This document shows, piece by piece, positions 36,526-44,581 of a stretch of 51,047 nt of DNA (its first letter is position 1; each line of letters starts with the position of its first letter). This DNA is from Limiplasma sp964416065 (lineage in GTDB: Bacteria > Bacillota > Clostridia > Christensenellales > Aristaeellaceae). Under the pieces are notes generated by a model, which was not told the origin of the DNA, did no database searches, and was given only the letters and a program-made list of their open reading frames with translations. The position numbers were made by a program, and so were the translations under genes. Where the stretch lies: the NCBI GenBank assembly GCA_964416065.1, contig CAYQCL010000014.1, forward strand, positions 1-51,047. Direction: 5' to 3'.

Positions 36526-37189
36526 TGTTCTGCGCCCTCGATTCCCAATTGAACTTCTCGCTGCACAGCGCCACGAAAATCAGCTTGGTGGCGCCGATGG
36601 AAATAACGTCATAATTATGGATCTCGACCGCGTTGAGAATCGTTTTTCCGTTCACCTTGATGAGGTTTCGGCCCGCCGACGGTCCGACGAAATAGGTCAG
36701 CTCGCTGCTGTCAAAGGCGATCATGGCATGGTTCTGGCGGGATATCTGCTGGTCACCCAGGATACGGATGTCTCCCGTTTCTCTGCCGATATAGTTATAG
36801 CCCGCGTGGATGCGGTAATCGTTGCCGCGCACGGCGCCTTCGATGCACACCAGCCAGCCGACCACAGGGTCATATTGTTCTCCGTCGATGTGATCGCCGC
36901 CGATGATGGTCTCGTTTCCAAAGGCCGCTGGATTGCCGGAGCTCTGCCAGCCATCAGGCGGCAGGGTGTCTCTGAAGCTGGCGTTACCCGAAAGGGCAAT
37001 TGTGGAGGAGAAGCTGCCGGAGGCTCCCCCGGGAAGCTCGGTCGGCGAGAAGACGCCGGAGTTGTCCAGGGGCTTTCCAGTCGGCGGGAAGGCGCCTCCC
37101 TGCGCGCCGCATACCGGACAGACGGAATGCTTTGCGGTATCGTAGTGATGTCCGTTGGGGCAGGTGGTCATTGTGCTCTTGATTTCCAT
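36518..37189 (-). CDS. Zinc-ribbon FHA-domain protein
   Basis: A 223-residue cytoplasmic adaptor. The N-terminus has a zinc ribbon (CPNGHHYDTAKHSVCPVCG). A low-complexity Pro/Gly/Ser-rich linker (about 30-95) follows, then an FHA domain (about 110-215): NYIGRETGDIRIL, ISRQNHAMIAFD and IKVNGKT. Its Ser-Arg-x-x-His core is the phosphothreonine pocket. Threonines in the linker could be kinase targets, as in Odhi/GarA-type proteins, but that is speculation. Start 37189 is chosen because AGGAGG is 8 bases upstream; the first ATG (37195) is only 2 bases from it. It shares the zinc-ribbon idea with both kinases. Confidence 0.88.
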   Translation of the reverse strand: MEIKSTMTTCPNGHHYDTAKHSVCPVCGAQGGAFPPTGKPLDNSGVFSPTELPGGASGSFSSTIALSGNASFRDTLPPDGWQSSGNPAAFGNETIIGGDHIDGEQYDPVVGWLVCIEGAVRGNDYRIHAGYNYIGRETGDIRILGDQQISRQNHAMIAFDSSELTYFVGPSAGRNLIKVNGKTILNAVEIHNYDVISIGATKLIFVALCSEKFNWESRAQNNG

Positions 37190-37213
37190 AGTCATATCCT
37201 CCTATTTGTTCTT

Positions 37214-37816
37214 TTACCTGTTCGCTATCTGAAAAAGACAGCTTGTGTCTCCGAGATAAAATCGGCTTCCTACCGTGAGCGGCGTGGGATCATTTGGCGG
37301 CAGCTGCCTTCCGCTGCCCAGAAAGGTGCCATAACGAGAATTGAGGTCGATCAGCATCAGCGAGCCCCCCTGCCAGCGCAGACAGCAATGCCGCCCGCTG
37401 ATGCCTGGGGTGCGATCCGGCAGATGGACGCCACAGACCGGATCGCGTCCCAGCATCAGGCCGTTTCTGCCGATCTGGTAGGCCTGACCGCGCAGCGGAC
37501 CGGACAGGCAAAGCAGACGAAGGCCAGTGGCCTCAGGCTTCGTGGGCGGCTCCGTCATTCGGAACGTCTGCGACGGCTGATGGGTTGCGGAGCGGCGGGG
37601 TACATAGTCCTCCGTTTTGACCAAAATCGCGATCAGAAAACCGACCGCTACCGGCAGACTGAGAAACACAAGCCCGCTTAATGTGCTTGCCAGCATTCCC
37701 AGCTTGCCAAGCTCCGGCTTGCCTGTGCTCCGTCCCACCAGCAAGGGTAGCAATCCCAGCAGCGCGCCGCCCAGCAGGAGCCCGGCGATTGCCGCGATAA
37801 TCATGAATGGATTCAT
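37214..37816 (-). CDS. Membrane-anchored FHA-domain protein
   Basis: A 200-residue protein, first gene of the cluster. Two helices (about 4-27, FMIIAAIAGLLLGGALLGLL, and 41-66, LGMLASTLSGLVFLSLPVAV) precede a cytoplasmic linker and an FHA domain (about 95-200). FHA motifs: LMLGRDPVCGVHL, GISGRHCCLRW and DLNSRYGTFLGSG. The ATG at 37816 has GGGAGG 9 bases upstream. It would recruit phosphorylated partners to the membrane. I could not place a confident promoter before it; a hairpin with a T-run at 37951-37975 lies in its leader region. Confidence 0.88.
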   Translation of the reverse strand: MNPFMIIAAIAGLLLGGALLGLLPLLVGRSTGKPELGKLGMLASTLSGLVFLSLPVAVGFLIAILVKTEDYVPRRSATHQPSQTFRMTEPPTKPEATGLRLLCLSGPLRGQAYQIGRNGLMLGRDPVCGVHLPDRTPGISGRHCCLRWQGGSLMLIDLNSRYGTFLGSGRQLPPNDPTPLTVGSRFYLGDTSCLFQIANR

Positions 37817-38136
37817 CCTCTTATGCCTCCCAATAGGTTGTTGACGTTCTGTTCGTGGATACTCTAACACACCTAAACGGGTTCACGTCCATGAAATTTC
37901 CACCATACTCCAAGCCTGAGATGCTTTCCTTTTTCGCAAGCTCAAAGCATAAAAAAAAGTCCCTCGTAAGGAGCTCAAGGCATCGACAAAGTGCGGGGGC
38001 AGGGGACACAACCTCAATCGTCGCGGAGGGTGCTGTCTGGGAGAGGCCAAATCCTTGATTTGGAATGGATGGTTTTCATCTCTGGCGAAAACAGGCCTGT
38101 TGCAGAAACAGAATGCACGTTTTTCATGCAACAGTG
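37817..38136. other. Gene-free interval upstream of the kinase/FHA cluster
   Basis: No protein or RNA gene is recognised. It holds a minus-strand terminator-like hairpin (37951-37975) and an 8-bp inverted repeat CTGTTGCA / TGCAACAG at 38097-38134. A consensus promoter for the cluster was not found, so the cluster may use an alternative sigma factor or a weak promoter. Confidence 0.5.
37951..37975 (-). terminator. Terminator-like hairpin in the cluster leader
   Basis: On the minus strand AGCTCCT-TACG-AGGGACT forms a 7-bp stem (one mismatch, one G-U pair) followed by eight T. It lies 135 bases before the FHA gene, where it could act as an attenuator if transcription begins upstream. Confidence 0.5.
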
Positions 38137-38175
38137 AAAAGAATCCGCTTCCAAGCAACACTGCGGATTCTTTTT
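38137..38175. terminator. Bidirectional terminator after the 370-residue protein gene
   Basis: AAAAGAATCCGC and GCGGATTCTTTT form a perfect 12-bp stem with T-runs on both sides, 40 bases beyond the stop at 38215. Confidence 0.8.
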
Positions 38176-38214
38176 GTATGATTCTGGTTGAAAAGCTTTC
38201 TGCAGCAGACTCGC

Positions 38215-39327
38215 TTATTTGACATCGGAAAACATATGTTCAATCACTTGCTCCATGCGTTCGCTCATCGGCTCATCATCGTCGGCGGTGATGGCATAGA
38301 GCACCAGCCAGTCGGTGGGATTGCGTGGGTCGAGGAGCGGCATGCCGCAGTCCGTGAGAATGGCATTGAGAGAATACCAATGATCCTCCACCCGCTCTTC
38401 CAGGGTGATATAGTCCTCGTCCAGTTCGCTGTAGGTATCGTCCATAACGTTTTCCGTAATGACATAGAGAAGCAGGAGAAGCTTGCGCGGCACATCCTCC
38501 CGACGATTCCGGATATTTTTCAGCGCCGTCGCGTTGGGCCAATTGTGCTTGACAAGCTTTTGCACAACAGTGTAGCTACGCCGATCCTTTCCGGAAGGCA
38601 TATGAAAAGAAAAATATTGATCCATCACTGCCTCGATGGAATAATCAGGCTCCTTTGTACCGCCCCATGCGGCGGCGGGATGGATCAGCTGATCCAAATA
38701 CCTCTGAAAATAGGAATAGGCGCGTACATGCAGCTCCCCAAAATTATTGAGGTTGGCTAGATAGCATTCACGCAGAGCCTCAGGCGTCTGGATGCGTTGA
38801 AATTCACTACAAAGCTCATGCGTCAGATGGGAGGAAGGGTTGGATGGAATTTGAGCGAGACAGCTTACAGGGGGTAAAGAGAGGAAGAAATCGCGCGCCT
38901 CGGTATAGCTTCGACCAGAGCGCAGAAACCAGGCGTAAATCACATCGCGCCCTTCACGATAGTGGATTCCGTAATCCGTGCAAAGTCCCAGGAGAAAATT
39001 GGCATCAGGCTCAGAAAGGGAGAGTGCGAAGGCAATATGGAAGATATCCTCCCGATTGGTGGGGGTGTTCTGACCGGATAGCCAGTTGCGAATCTTCCGC
39101 CCAATGGAAGCCGAATTGGCGTCGGGGTCATCCCGCTGGAAGGCAGAAACTAGGCGGGACTGAATATCCGGCTGCGGATACAGATCCCGAAGCGTGTCAT
39201 TGAAGCTGCGCAGGGTAATGCGCTCTTCCCGTAAATACTGCGCTGCCATGGCTGGCGTCATCTGTCCTGAACGAATCAACCGATATTCATCCGCAGACAT
39301 TTTTGTCAGTTCGACACCCAAGATCAT
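38215..39327 (-). CDS. Uncharacterised helical protein with HTH-like segment
   Basis: A 370-residue, probably cytoplasmic and mostly helical protein that I cannot assign. The region about 80-120 (SIGRKIRNWLSGQNTPTNRE, then DIFHIAFALSLSEPDANFLL) resembles an XRE-type helix-turn-helix with 'R.. NWL.G...P..R' and a following helical pair. The C-terminal 250 residues show no motif that I know; they are rich in aromatic and charged residues. GAGGGTGG lies just upstream of the start and a consensus-like promoter at 39353-39381. Proteins of this build occur near Ser/Thr kinase and FHA genes in clostridia, so it may regulate or be a substrate of the neighbouring cluster; this is inference from position. 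Confidence 0.65.
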   Translation of the reverse strand: MILGVELTKMSADEYRLIRSGQMTPAMAAQYLREERITLRSFNDTLRDLYPQPDIQSRLVSAFQRDDPDANSASIGRKIRNWLSGQNTPTNREDIFHIAFALSLSEPDANFLLGLCTDYGIHYREGRDVIYAWFLRSGRSYTEARDFFLSLPPVSCLAQIPSNPSSHLTHELCSEFQRIQTPEALRECYLANLNNFGELHVRAYSYFQRYLDQLIHPAAAWGGTKEPDYSIEAVMDQYFSFHMPSGKDRRSYTVVQKLVKHNWPNATALKNIRNRREDVPRKLLLLLYVITENVMDDTYSELDEDYITLEERVEDHWYSLNAILTDCGMPLLDPRNPTDWLVLYAITADDDEPMSERMEQVIEHMFSDVK

Positions 39328-39352
39328 CCCACCCTCTACATTTATAACCTTT

Positions 39353-39381
39353 ATTATACGTCATCATCGAAAAAACGACAA
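39353..39381 (-). promoter_or_regulatory. Promoter of the 370-residue protein gene
   Basis: On the minus strand TTGTCG (plus 39376-39381), 17-base spacer, TATAAT (plus 39353-39358), about 26 bases from the start codon. Confidence 0.65.
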
Positions 39382-39397
39382 GTCCTAACAGCATGAA

Positions 39398-39430
39398 GGC
39401 AGGCGAAGAAAAGCCCCTTCCTTGCCTGCC
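39398..39430 (-). terminator. Possible terminator downstream of ahcY
   Basis: GGCAGGC and GCCTGCC pair around a 19-base loop about 97 bases past the ahcY stop. The T-run is poor, so confidence is low. Confidence 0.35.
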
Positions 39431-39526
39431 CACGAGGGAGGAAAGGAAGGGAAAATACAGATAGAGAAATCCGCTCAAAGGCATGGAAGCCTCAAACCGG
39501 CGGAATAGGGCGTCGGTTCATCCGTC

Positions 39527-40765
39527 TCATTCGCCGAACAGATAACGATGCTGTTCCTCAGTAAGGGTATCGATCCTGACACCCAGCGCCGTGAGCTTGC
39601 GAAGAGCAACGTCCTGGTCGATATCCCTGGGCACAGAGTAGAGATTGGGGGCAAGCGTCTTTCCCTTCTGTGCCATGCGAAGCGCGCAAAGGCATTGCAG
39701 AGAGAAGCTCATATCCATGATCTCAACCGGATGTCCGTCACCCGCGGCCAGGTTGACCAAACGGCCTTCCGCGAGCAGGAAGAGGGTGCGGCCGTTTTCA
39801 AGCGTAAAGCCTTCGATGTTCTTGCGAATTTCAATCCCCTTGGCCATCGTGCGCAGACCGGCGACATCCACCTCCACGTCAAAATGACCGGCATTGCACA
39901 TCATCGCGCCGTCCTTCATCATCAGCATATGAGCGGGGGTGATGACATGCTCACAGCCGGTGACGGTGATAAAGAGATCGCCAAGCTTGGCAGCCTCCTC
40001 CATCGGCATAACGCGGAAGCCGTCCATCACGGCCTCGATCGCGCGGACGGGATCGACCTCGGTCACGATGACCTTTGCGCCCAGCCCCTTGGCACGCATG
40101 CTGACACCCTTGCCGCACCAGCCATAGCCGACGACAACGACGGTTGAGCCCGCGACGGTGAGGTTAGTGGTGCGCATGATGCCATCCCACACGCTTTGGC
40201 CAGTGCCGTAACGGTTGTCAAAAAGATGCTTGCAGTCCGCATCGTTGATGTTGAACATGGGGAAGCGGAGCTGTCCGGCCTTGGCGCGATTGCGCAGACG
40301 GATAACGCCGGTTGTGGTTTCCTCGCAGCCGCCGCGCAGGTTCTCCGCCCACTCGGGGTGCTCCTCGTGCAGAATATGAACCATGTCGCCGCCGTCGTCG
40401 ATGATAACATCCGGCTTGGTGCTCAGCGAACGATACAGATACTCCTGATATTCTTCGGCAGTGCAGTTGTGCTTGGCATAGACCGTTACGCCGCTTTCAC
40501 TTAGGGCCGCGCAGACGTCATCCTGTGTGGAGAGCGGATTGCTGCCGGTAGCGCAGACATCCGCGCCCAGCGTATGAAGCACCTGTGCAAGGTAAGCGGT
40601 CTTTGCCTCGAGATGGATAGAAATGGAAATCTTGAGGTCACGAAGCGGCTGAAGGCCCTTTTGCTCCTCGGCGATGCTGTCCAGAACGGCCATGTGACGG
40701 CGTGCCCATTCGATTTTTTGCCGACCCTGCGGCGCCAGGGATACGTCCTTGATGATGGAAGCCAT
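39527..40765 (-). CDS. ahcY: Adenosylhomocysteinase
   Basis: A 412-residue NAD-dependent enzyme that splits S-adenosylhomocysteine into adenosine and homocysteine. Substrate-binding segments (CATGSNPLSTQDDV, DDGGDMVHILH) and the NAD fold (VVVVGYGWCGKGVSMRAKGL) are clear, as is NAGHFDVEVDV. It is the shorter form, like Thermotoga and archaeal enzymes: the insert of the mammalian type is missing and the C-terminus is RYLFGE instead of KPxxYRY. Relatives of this short form can use other purine nucleosides. GAGGTG lies before the start and overlaps the end of the DUF554 gene, which is 11 bases upstream, so the two are co-transcribed. Confidence 0.93.
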   Translation of the reverse strand: MASIIKDVSLAPQGRQKIEWARRHMAVLDSIAEEQKGLQPLRDLKISISIHLEAKTAYLAQVLHTLGADVCATGSNPLSTQDDVCAALSESGVTVYAKHNCTAEEYQEYLYRSLSTKPDVIIDDGGDMVHILHEEHPEWAENLRGGCEETTTGVIRLRNRAKAGQLRFPMFNINDADCKHLFDNRYGTGQSVWDGIMRTTNLTVAGSTVVVVGYGWCGKGVSMRAKGLGAKVIVTEVDPVRAIEAVMDGFRVMPMEEAAKLGDLFITVTGCEHVITPAHMLMMKDGAMMCNAGHFDVEVDVAGLRTMAKGIEIRKNIEGFTLENGRTLFLLAEGRLVNLAAGDGHPVEIMDMSFSLQCLCALRMAQKGKTLAPNLYSVPRDIDQDVALRKLTALGVRIDTLTEEQHRYLFGE

Positions 40766-40776
40766 GCTATGTCACC

Positions 40777-41472
40777 TCATACAAAAATCTGGTAGATGGG
40801 GAAATAGAGGAAGGGAATGAGAATTGCGGGAAGAAGGTTGGCGACCTTGATATCCTTTTCCAAAAGCATGTTGACGCCGATTCCGACGATAAGCAGTCCG
40901 CCCACGGCGCTCATTTCGGTTATAACCGTCTCGCTGAGCAGAGGAGCAATGGCGTTTCCCAAAAGAGCGATCGCGCCTTGATAGACGAAAACAGGCACGG
41001 CGGAGAGCATCACACCAATTCCCAGCGAGCTTGAGAAAATCACGGCGGTCACGCCGTCCAGCGCCGCCTTGGCGATCAAGGTGGAATGATCGCCTCGGAT
41101 ACCGCTGTCAAGCGCTCCAACGACAGCCATCGCGCCCACGCAGTACACAAGGCTTGCCGTCACAAAGCCTTTTGCGAAGGTATTGGTTTCATCGTCTCCA
41201 CGGGTGAGCTTTTTCTGTGCCCAGGCGCCCAGACGGTTCATCTTGGCGTCGATATTGATCAGGGAGCCGATGATGCCGCCCAAAACCATGGAAAGAATGA
41301 CAAGTAGCGTATTGTTCGTCTGTATCGCGCCCATGATGCCGATTAAAATGACGCTTAGCCCCACCCCCTGCATGACGGTTTTGGAGACGTTTTCATGCAT
41401 TCCGCGCCTGAGCAGCAGCCCCAGCAGCGAGCCCGCCACGATAGCCGCACAATTGATCAACGTACCGATCAT
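40777..41472 (-). CDS. DUF554-family membrane protein
   Basis: A 231-residue membrane protein with about seven hydrophobic segments, including LINCAAIVAGSLLGLLLRRG and the conserved GIMGAIQTNN..LVILSMVLGGIIGSLINID. The internal motif GFVTASLVYCVGAMAVVGAL-DSG is typical of DUF554 (YdfK/YqgA). Function is not established; transport has been proposed for the family. The gene overlaps nothing and ends 11 bases before ahcY, so its substrate might relate to methylation by-products, but that is only a contextual guess. Confidence 0.9.
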   Translation of the reverse strand: MIGTLINCAAIVAGSLLGLLLRRGMHENVSKTVMQGVGLSVILIGIMGAIQTNNTLLVILSMVLGGIIGSLINIDAKMNRLGAWAQKKLTRGDDETNTFAKGFVTASLVYCVGAMAVVGALDSGIRGDHSTLIAKAALDGVTAVIFSSSLGIGVMLSAVPVFVYQGAIALLGNAIAPLLSETVITEMSAVGGLLIVGIGVNMLLEKDIKVANLLPAILIPFLYFPIYQIFV

Positions 41473-41506
41473 TCAATATCAGTCCTTGAGTGAAAATCAT
41501 AAAGAA

Positions 41507-41536
41507 AGAAGCCGCCATTCAACTCCGGCGGCTTCT
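41507..41536 (-). terminator. Terminator of the rplU-prp-rpmA operon
   Basis: AGAAGCCGCC and GGCGGCTTCT form a perfect 10-bp stem; on the minus strand it is followed by TTCTTT. It lies 16 bases past the rpmA stop. Confidence 0.75.
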
Positions 41537-41552
41537 TATAAGTTCGTTTCGA

Positions 41553-41852
41553 TTACTGCGCAGCCGCCGCGTTCTCCACGGGATAAACGCTGACCTGCTT
41601 CTTGTCGCGGCCCTTGCGCTCGAAGCGGACGATGCCATCCACCTTTGCGTAGAGGGTATCGTCGCTGCCGATGCCCACATTCAGGCCGGGATGAATATGA
41701 GTGCCGCGCTGACGCACAAGAATGTTACCGGCCAGAGAAAACTGGCCATCCGCGCGCTTGGGACCAAGGCGCTTGCTTTCGCTGTCGCGACCGTTACGAG
41801 TGGAGCCCATACCTTTTTTATGGGCGAAAAACTGAAGATTCAGCTTCAACAT
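41553..41852 (-). CDS. rpmA: 50S ribosomal protein L27
   Basis: A 99-residue precursor of L27, which reaches towards the peptidyl-transferase centre. It begins MLKLNLQFFAHKKGMGSTRN: the extension before AHKKG is the Firmicutes type that must be removed by the Prp protease, cutting after LQFF. The body (DSESKRLGPKRADGQ, RQRGTHIHPGLNVGIG) is standard. The C-terminus has an AAAAQ tail. GGAGG lies 9 bases upstream of ATG 41852. The processing protease is encoded 16 bases upstream. Confidence 0.97.
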   Translation of the reverse strand: MLKLNLQFFAHKKGMGSTRNGRDSESKRLGPKRADGQFSLAGNILVRQRGTHIHPGLNVGIGSDDTLYAKVDGIVRFERKGRDKKQVSVYPVENAAAAQ

Positions 41853-41868
41853 GATGTGGTTCCTCCCA

Positions 41869-42192
41869 TCATAAGATTTGTAAATATCTAGGATACTGCG
41901 CCGCGATGTCCGAAAACCCCTGAAGAACCGTTTCCAGAATGACCCGCGCGTCATGCTCCTGAACGGGGGAAAGAGCCGATGGCAGCTTCACCTCGATCAT
42001 GGCAGGAGACTCCTCCTGACGGACGATGGGCTTTAGGCCCGCAACGCTTTCTAAGGCATTGACACAGGTGGTGATGAGGATGCTCGCCGCCGCACAGACA
42101 ATATCGCTGCCGGATTCGGCGTAGCCCGCGTGACCGCTGACCCGAAGGGCTCGCACGCCTCGCTCATCACACCGCGCGTATACGGTCGTCAT
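41869..42192 (-). CDS. prp: Ribosomal-processing cysteine protease Prp (YsxB family)
   Basis: A 107-residue protease that trims the N-terminus of L27. The catalytic His and Cys are in SGHAGYAESGSDIVCAAASIL. Length and place between rplU and rpmA are typical. Its ATG overlaps the rplU stop (TGATG), so translation is coupled. It matches the uncleaved L27 extension encoded next door. Confidence 0.95.
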   Translation of the reverse strand: MTTVYARCDERGVRALRVSGHAGYAESGSDIVCAAASILITTCVNALESVAGLKPIVRQEESPAMIEVKLPSALSPVQEHDARVILETVLQGFSDIAAQYPRYLQIL

Positions 42193-42497
42193 CAGCCGAC
42201 CGAGGTGATCTCGACCTTGGTATACGCCTGACGGTGACCGGCCTTGCGATGGTAGTTTTTCTTGCTCTTGTACTTGAAGATGATAATCTTTTCGCCCTTG
42301 ACCTGGGCAACGACCTTGCCCTCAACCTTCGCGCCAGCGAGGGTGGGTGTGCCGATTTCCACGCTGTCCTCAGAGCCGAGCATCAGCACGTCAAAGGAAA
42401 CGGTGCTGTCGACTTCCTGATCGAGCTTTTCCACATAGATAACGTCACCCTGGGATACACGGTATTGCTTGCCACCGGATACGATTACTGCGTACAT
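42192..42497 (-). CDS. rplU: 50S ribosomal protein L21
   Basis: A 101-residue ribosomal protein of the large subunit that contacts 23S rRNA. MYAVIVSGGKQYRVSQGDVI and the C-terminal FKYKSKKNYHRKAGHRQAYT are characteristic. CAGGAGG precedes the start. It is the first gene of rplU-prp-rpmA and is preceded by a structured leader. Confidence 0.97.
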   Translation of the reverse strand: MYAVIVSGGKQYRVSQGDVIYVEKLDQEVDSTVSFDVLMLGSEDSVEIGTPTLAGAKVEGKVVAQVKGEKIIIFKYKSKKNYHRKAGHRQAYTKVEITSVG

Positions 42498-42580
42498 GGC
42501 AAAGCACCTCCTGATACAATCTCGCCAAGCGAACGGGTGGTACGTTTAGGCACACTTAAAACCCCGCTTGAGCGGCTTAC
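42498..42580 (-). ncRNA. Likely L21 ribosomal-protein leader
   Basis: The transcribed leader before rplU has a GC-rich stem (CCGCTCAAGCGG) and an A/C-rich segment before the ribosome binding site. In Bacillota an L21 leader at this site senses excess L21. I identify it by position and partial structure only. Confidence 0.4.
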
Positions 42581-42586
42581 CAAGAC

Positions 42587-42615
42587 AAGTTACCACAAAA
42601 ATCGTGAAATGTCAA
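42587..42615 (-). promoter_or_regulatory. Promoter of rplU-prp-rpmA
   Basis: On the minus strand TTGACA (plus 42610-42615), 17-base spacer, TAACTT with an extended TGG just upstream (plus 42587-42592). Confidence 0.6.
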
Positions 42616-42668
42616 GGACTTTGAGGGATTTTCCTCCCGCTGCGAGAACGTTCCGCTATAGAAAGAAT

Positions 42669-42696
42669 GTGTCCATGCGGCTCGCCGCATGGACAC
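42669..42696 (-). terminator. Terminator of the metal-efflux operon
   Basis: GTGTCCATGCGG and CCGCATGGACAC form a perfect 12-bp stem with a 4-base loop, 8 bases past the ATPase stop. On the minus strand ATTCTTTCT follows. Confidence 0.7.
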
Positions 42697-42703
42697 GTAA
42701 AGA

Positions 42704-44551
42704 TTATTCCTTTTCGAGCCTGAGCGCGCGCATCGCGTTAAGAACCGCGAGGATGCAGACGCCCACATCGGAGAAGACCGCCAGCCACATGCCGGTAAGA
42801 CCAAGCGCCGACAGGAGCAGCACGATGACCTTGATTGTCAATGCGAAGACAATGTTCTGCCGCGCGATGCGAAGCGTTTGGCGTCCGATGCGTACAGCGG
42901 TCGCGAGCTTGCGAGGATCGTCATCCATTAAGACGATATCGGCCGCTTCGACGGCCGCGTCGCTGCCCAGCGCGCCCATGGCCACCCCGACGTCCGCGCG
43001 CGTGAGTACAGGCGCGTCGTTGATGCCGTCGCCGACGAACACAAGGGTTCCCTTTCTTTCCTTGGACTGAAGAAGCCGCTCGACCATCTCCACCTTCTGA
43101 TCGGGCAAAAGCCCCGCGTGCCATTCGTCAAGACCGAGGCTTTCCGCGACGCTCCGCGCGACGGCCGCGGTGTCACCGGTAAGCATGACGGTTCGTTGGA
43201 TCCCTTCACGCCGGAGGGCCTGGATCGCCTCGCCGGCACCGTCCTTGATTTCATCCTCGATCACGATATGGCCCAGATACCGATCATCCATCGCGACATG
43301 GATCACTGTTCCGGCGTGCGGGCAATCGGGCAAGGTCAGATTCAGCCTTTGCATCAGCTTCTGATTGCCGACACACACCCGCGCGCCGTTGAGCAGGGCG
43401 GTCATCCCTTCTCCTGCCATTTCCTTCACATCGGAAAGCGCTTCCGTCTCCAGGGAACCATAATAACCGGCGCAGATGGAACGGCTGATCGGATGAGCGG
43501 AAGCGCTTTCGACGGTTGCCGCTATGCCCAGGAGAGCCTCCTCTGAAATGACCTCCGGATGAATAACGGTCACATGAAAGCGGCCTCTCGTCAGTGTTCC
43601 CGTCTTATCAAAGACGATGGTCTCCGCGCGGGCCAGCGCCTCAAGGTAATTGCTGCCCTTGATCAAAACGCCGCAGCGGCTCGCGCCGCCGATACCGCCA
43701 AAGAAGCTTAACGGTACGGAAATCACAAGCGCGCATGGGCAGCTGACAACCAGGAAGCTTAGCGCACGCACGCCCATGTCGGCCCAGTCGGCGCCAAAGA
43801 AGAGCGGGGGAATAAGGAAAAGGAGAAGCGCCGCCAGGCAAACCAGGGGAGTGTATACGCGCGCAAAGCGGGTGATGAAGGTCTCTACGCGCGCCTTTTT
43901 GTCGCTGGCGTTCTCAACCATATCCAGGATCTTCGCAACGGTGGAATCCGTATATAGCTTGGTGGCGCGTACGCGCAGAAGGCCCGTCTGATTGATGCAA
44001 CCGCTGATGATCTCATCGCCCACCACCACATCACGAGGCAGACTTTCGCCGGTCAGCGCAGCCGTATCAAGTGAAGAAACGCCTTCGATAACCACGCCGT
44101 CCAGCGGGACGCGGTCGCCGGCCTTGACCACGAAGATATCGTCTACTTCGACTTCCTCCGGATCAACCGTGACGAGCTGTCCGTCACGCTCCACATCCGC
44201 CGTTTCGGGCCGGATGTCCATCAGACTGGAGATAGAAGCGCGCGACTTACCCACCGCGTAGCCTTGAAACCATTCCCCGACCTGATAAAACAGCATGACC
44301 GCGACAGCTTCCGGATATTTCCCGATGGCGACCGCGCCCAGAGAGGCAATTGCCATCAGAAAATTTTCATCCAACATCTGACCGCGAAGAATTCCCTCAA
44401 CGGCTTTCTTGAGCACGTCATAGCCGACGATCAGGTAAGCGACCAAAAAGAGGATGAGCTTGACAATAGCATGGGGAATCAGCAAACCGGCGGCAAAAAG
44501 TACTGCCGCAGAGGCGATCCGAATCAGGTCCTTCTTTTGCCTGCGGGACAT
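42704..44551 (-). CDS. P1B-type heavy-metal exporting ATPase (CadA/ZntA group)
   Basis: A 615-residue ion pump. The membrane metal site is SCPCAL; the phosphorylated Asp is in DKTGTLTRG; the hinge is GDGINDAPVL; the HP dipeptide is SAHPISRS. TGES of the actuator domain is present (AALTGESLP). Helix 8 has DVGVCILAVLNAMRAL, whose Asp fits the Zn/Cd/Pb (P1B-2) class. The N-terminal heavy-metal-binding domain is missing; it is supplied as a separate protein by the next gene upstream. ATG 44551 has AAGGAGG 8 bases upstream, whereas the first ATG (44557) is 2 bases from it. It should export Zn, Cd or Pb out of the cell. Confidence 0.9.
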   Translation of the reverse strand: MSRRQKKDLIRIASAAVLFAAGLLIPHAIVKLILFLVAYLIVGYDVLKKAVEGILRGQMLDENFLMAIASLGAVAIGKYPEAVAVMLFYQVGEWFQGYAVGKSRASISSLMDIRPETADVERDGQLVTVDPEEVEVDDIFVVKAGDRVPLDGVVIEGVSSLDTAALTGESLPRDVVVGDEIISGCINQTGLLRVRATKLYTDSTVAKILDMVENASDKKARVETFITRFARVYTPLVCLAALLLFLIPPLFFGADWADMGVRALSFLVVSCPCALVISVPLSFFGGIGGASRCGVLIKGSNYLEALARAETIVFDKTGTLTRGRFHVTVIHPEVISEEALLGIAATVESASAHPISRSICAGYYGSLETEALSDVKEMAGEGMTALLNGARVCVGNQKLMQRLNLTLPDCPHAGTVIHVAMDDRYLGHIVIEDEIKDGAGEAIQALRREGIQRTVMLTGDTAAVARSVAESLGLDEWHAGLLPDQKVEMVERLLQSKERKGTLVFVGDGINDAPVLTRADVGVAMGALGSDAAVEAADIVLMDDDPRKLATAVRIGRQTLRIARQNIVFALTIKVIVLLLSALGLTGMWLAVFSDVGVCILAVLNAMRALRLEKE

Positions 44552-44581
44552 GAGCATATCCTCCTTAGCGTTCAGGAATTC

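Noticed and set aside
36407..37681. A 424-codon plus-strand frame opposite the FHA and PP2C genes
   Set aside because: It crosses three clear minus-strand genes and shows no domain.
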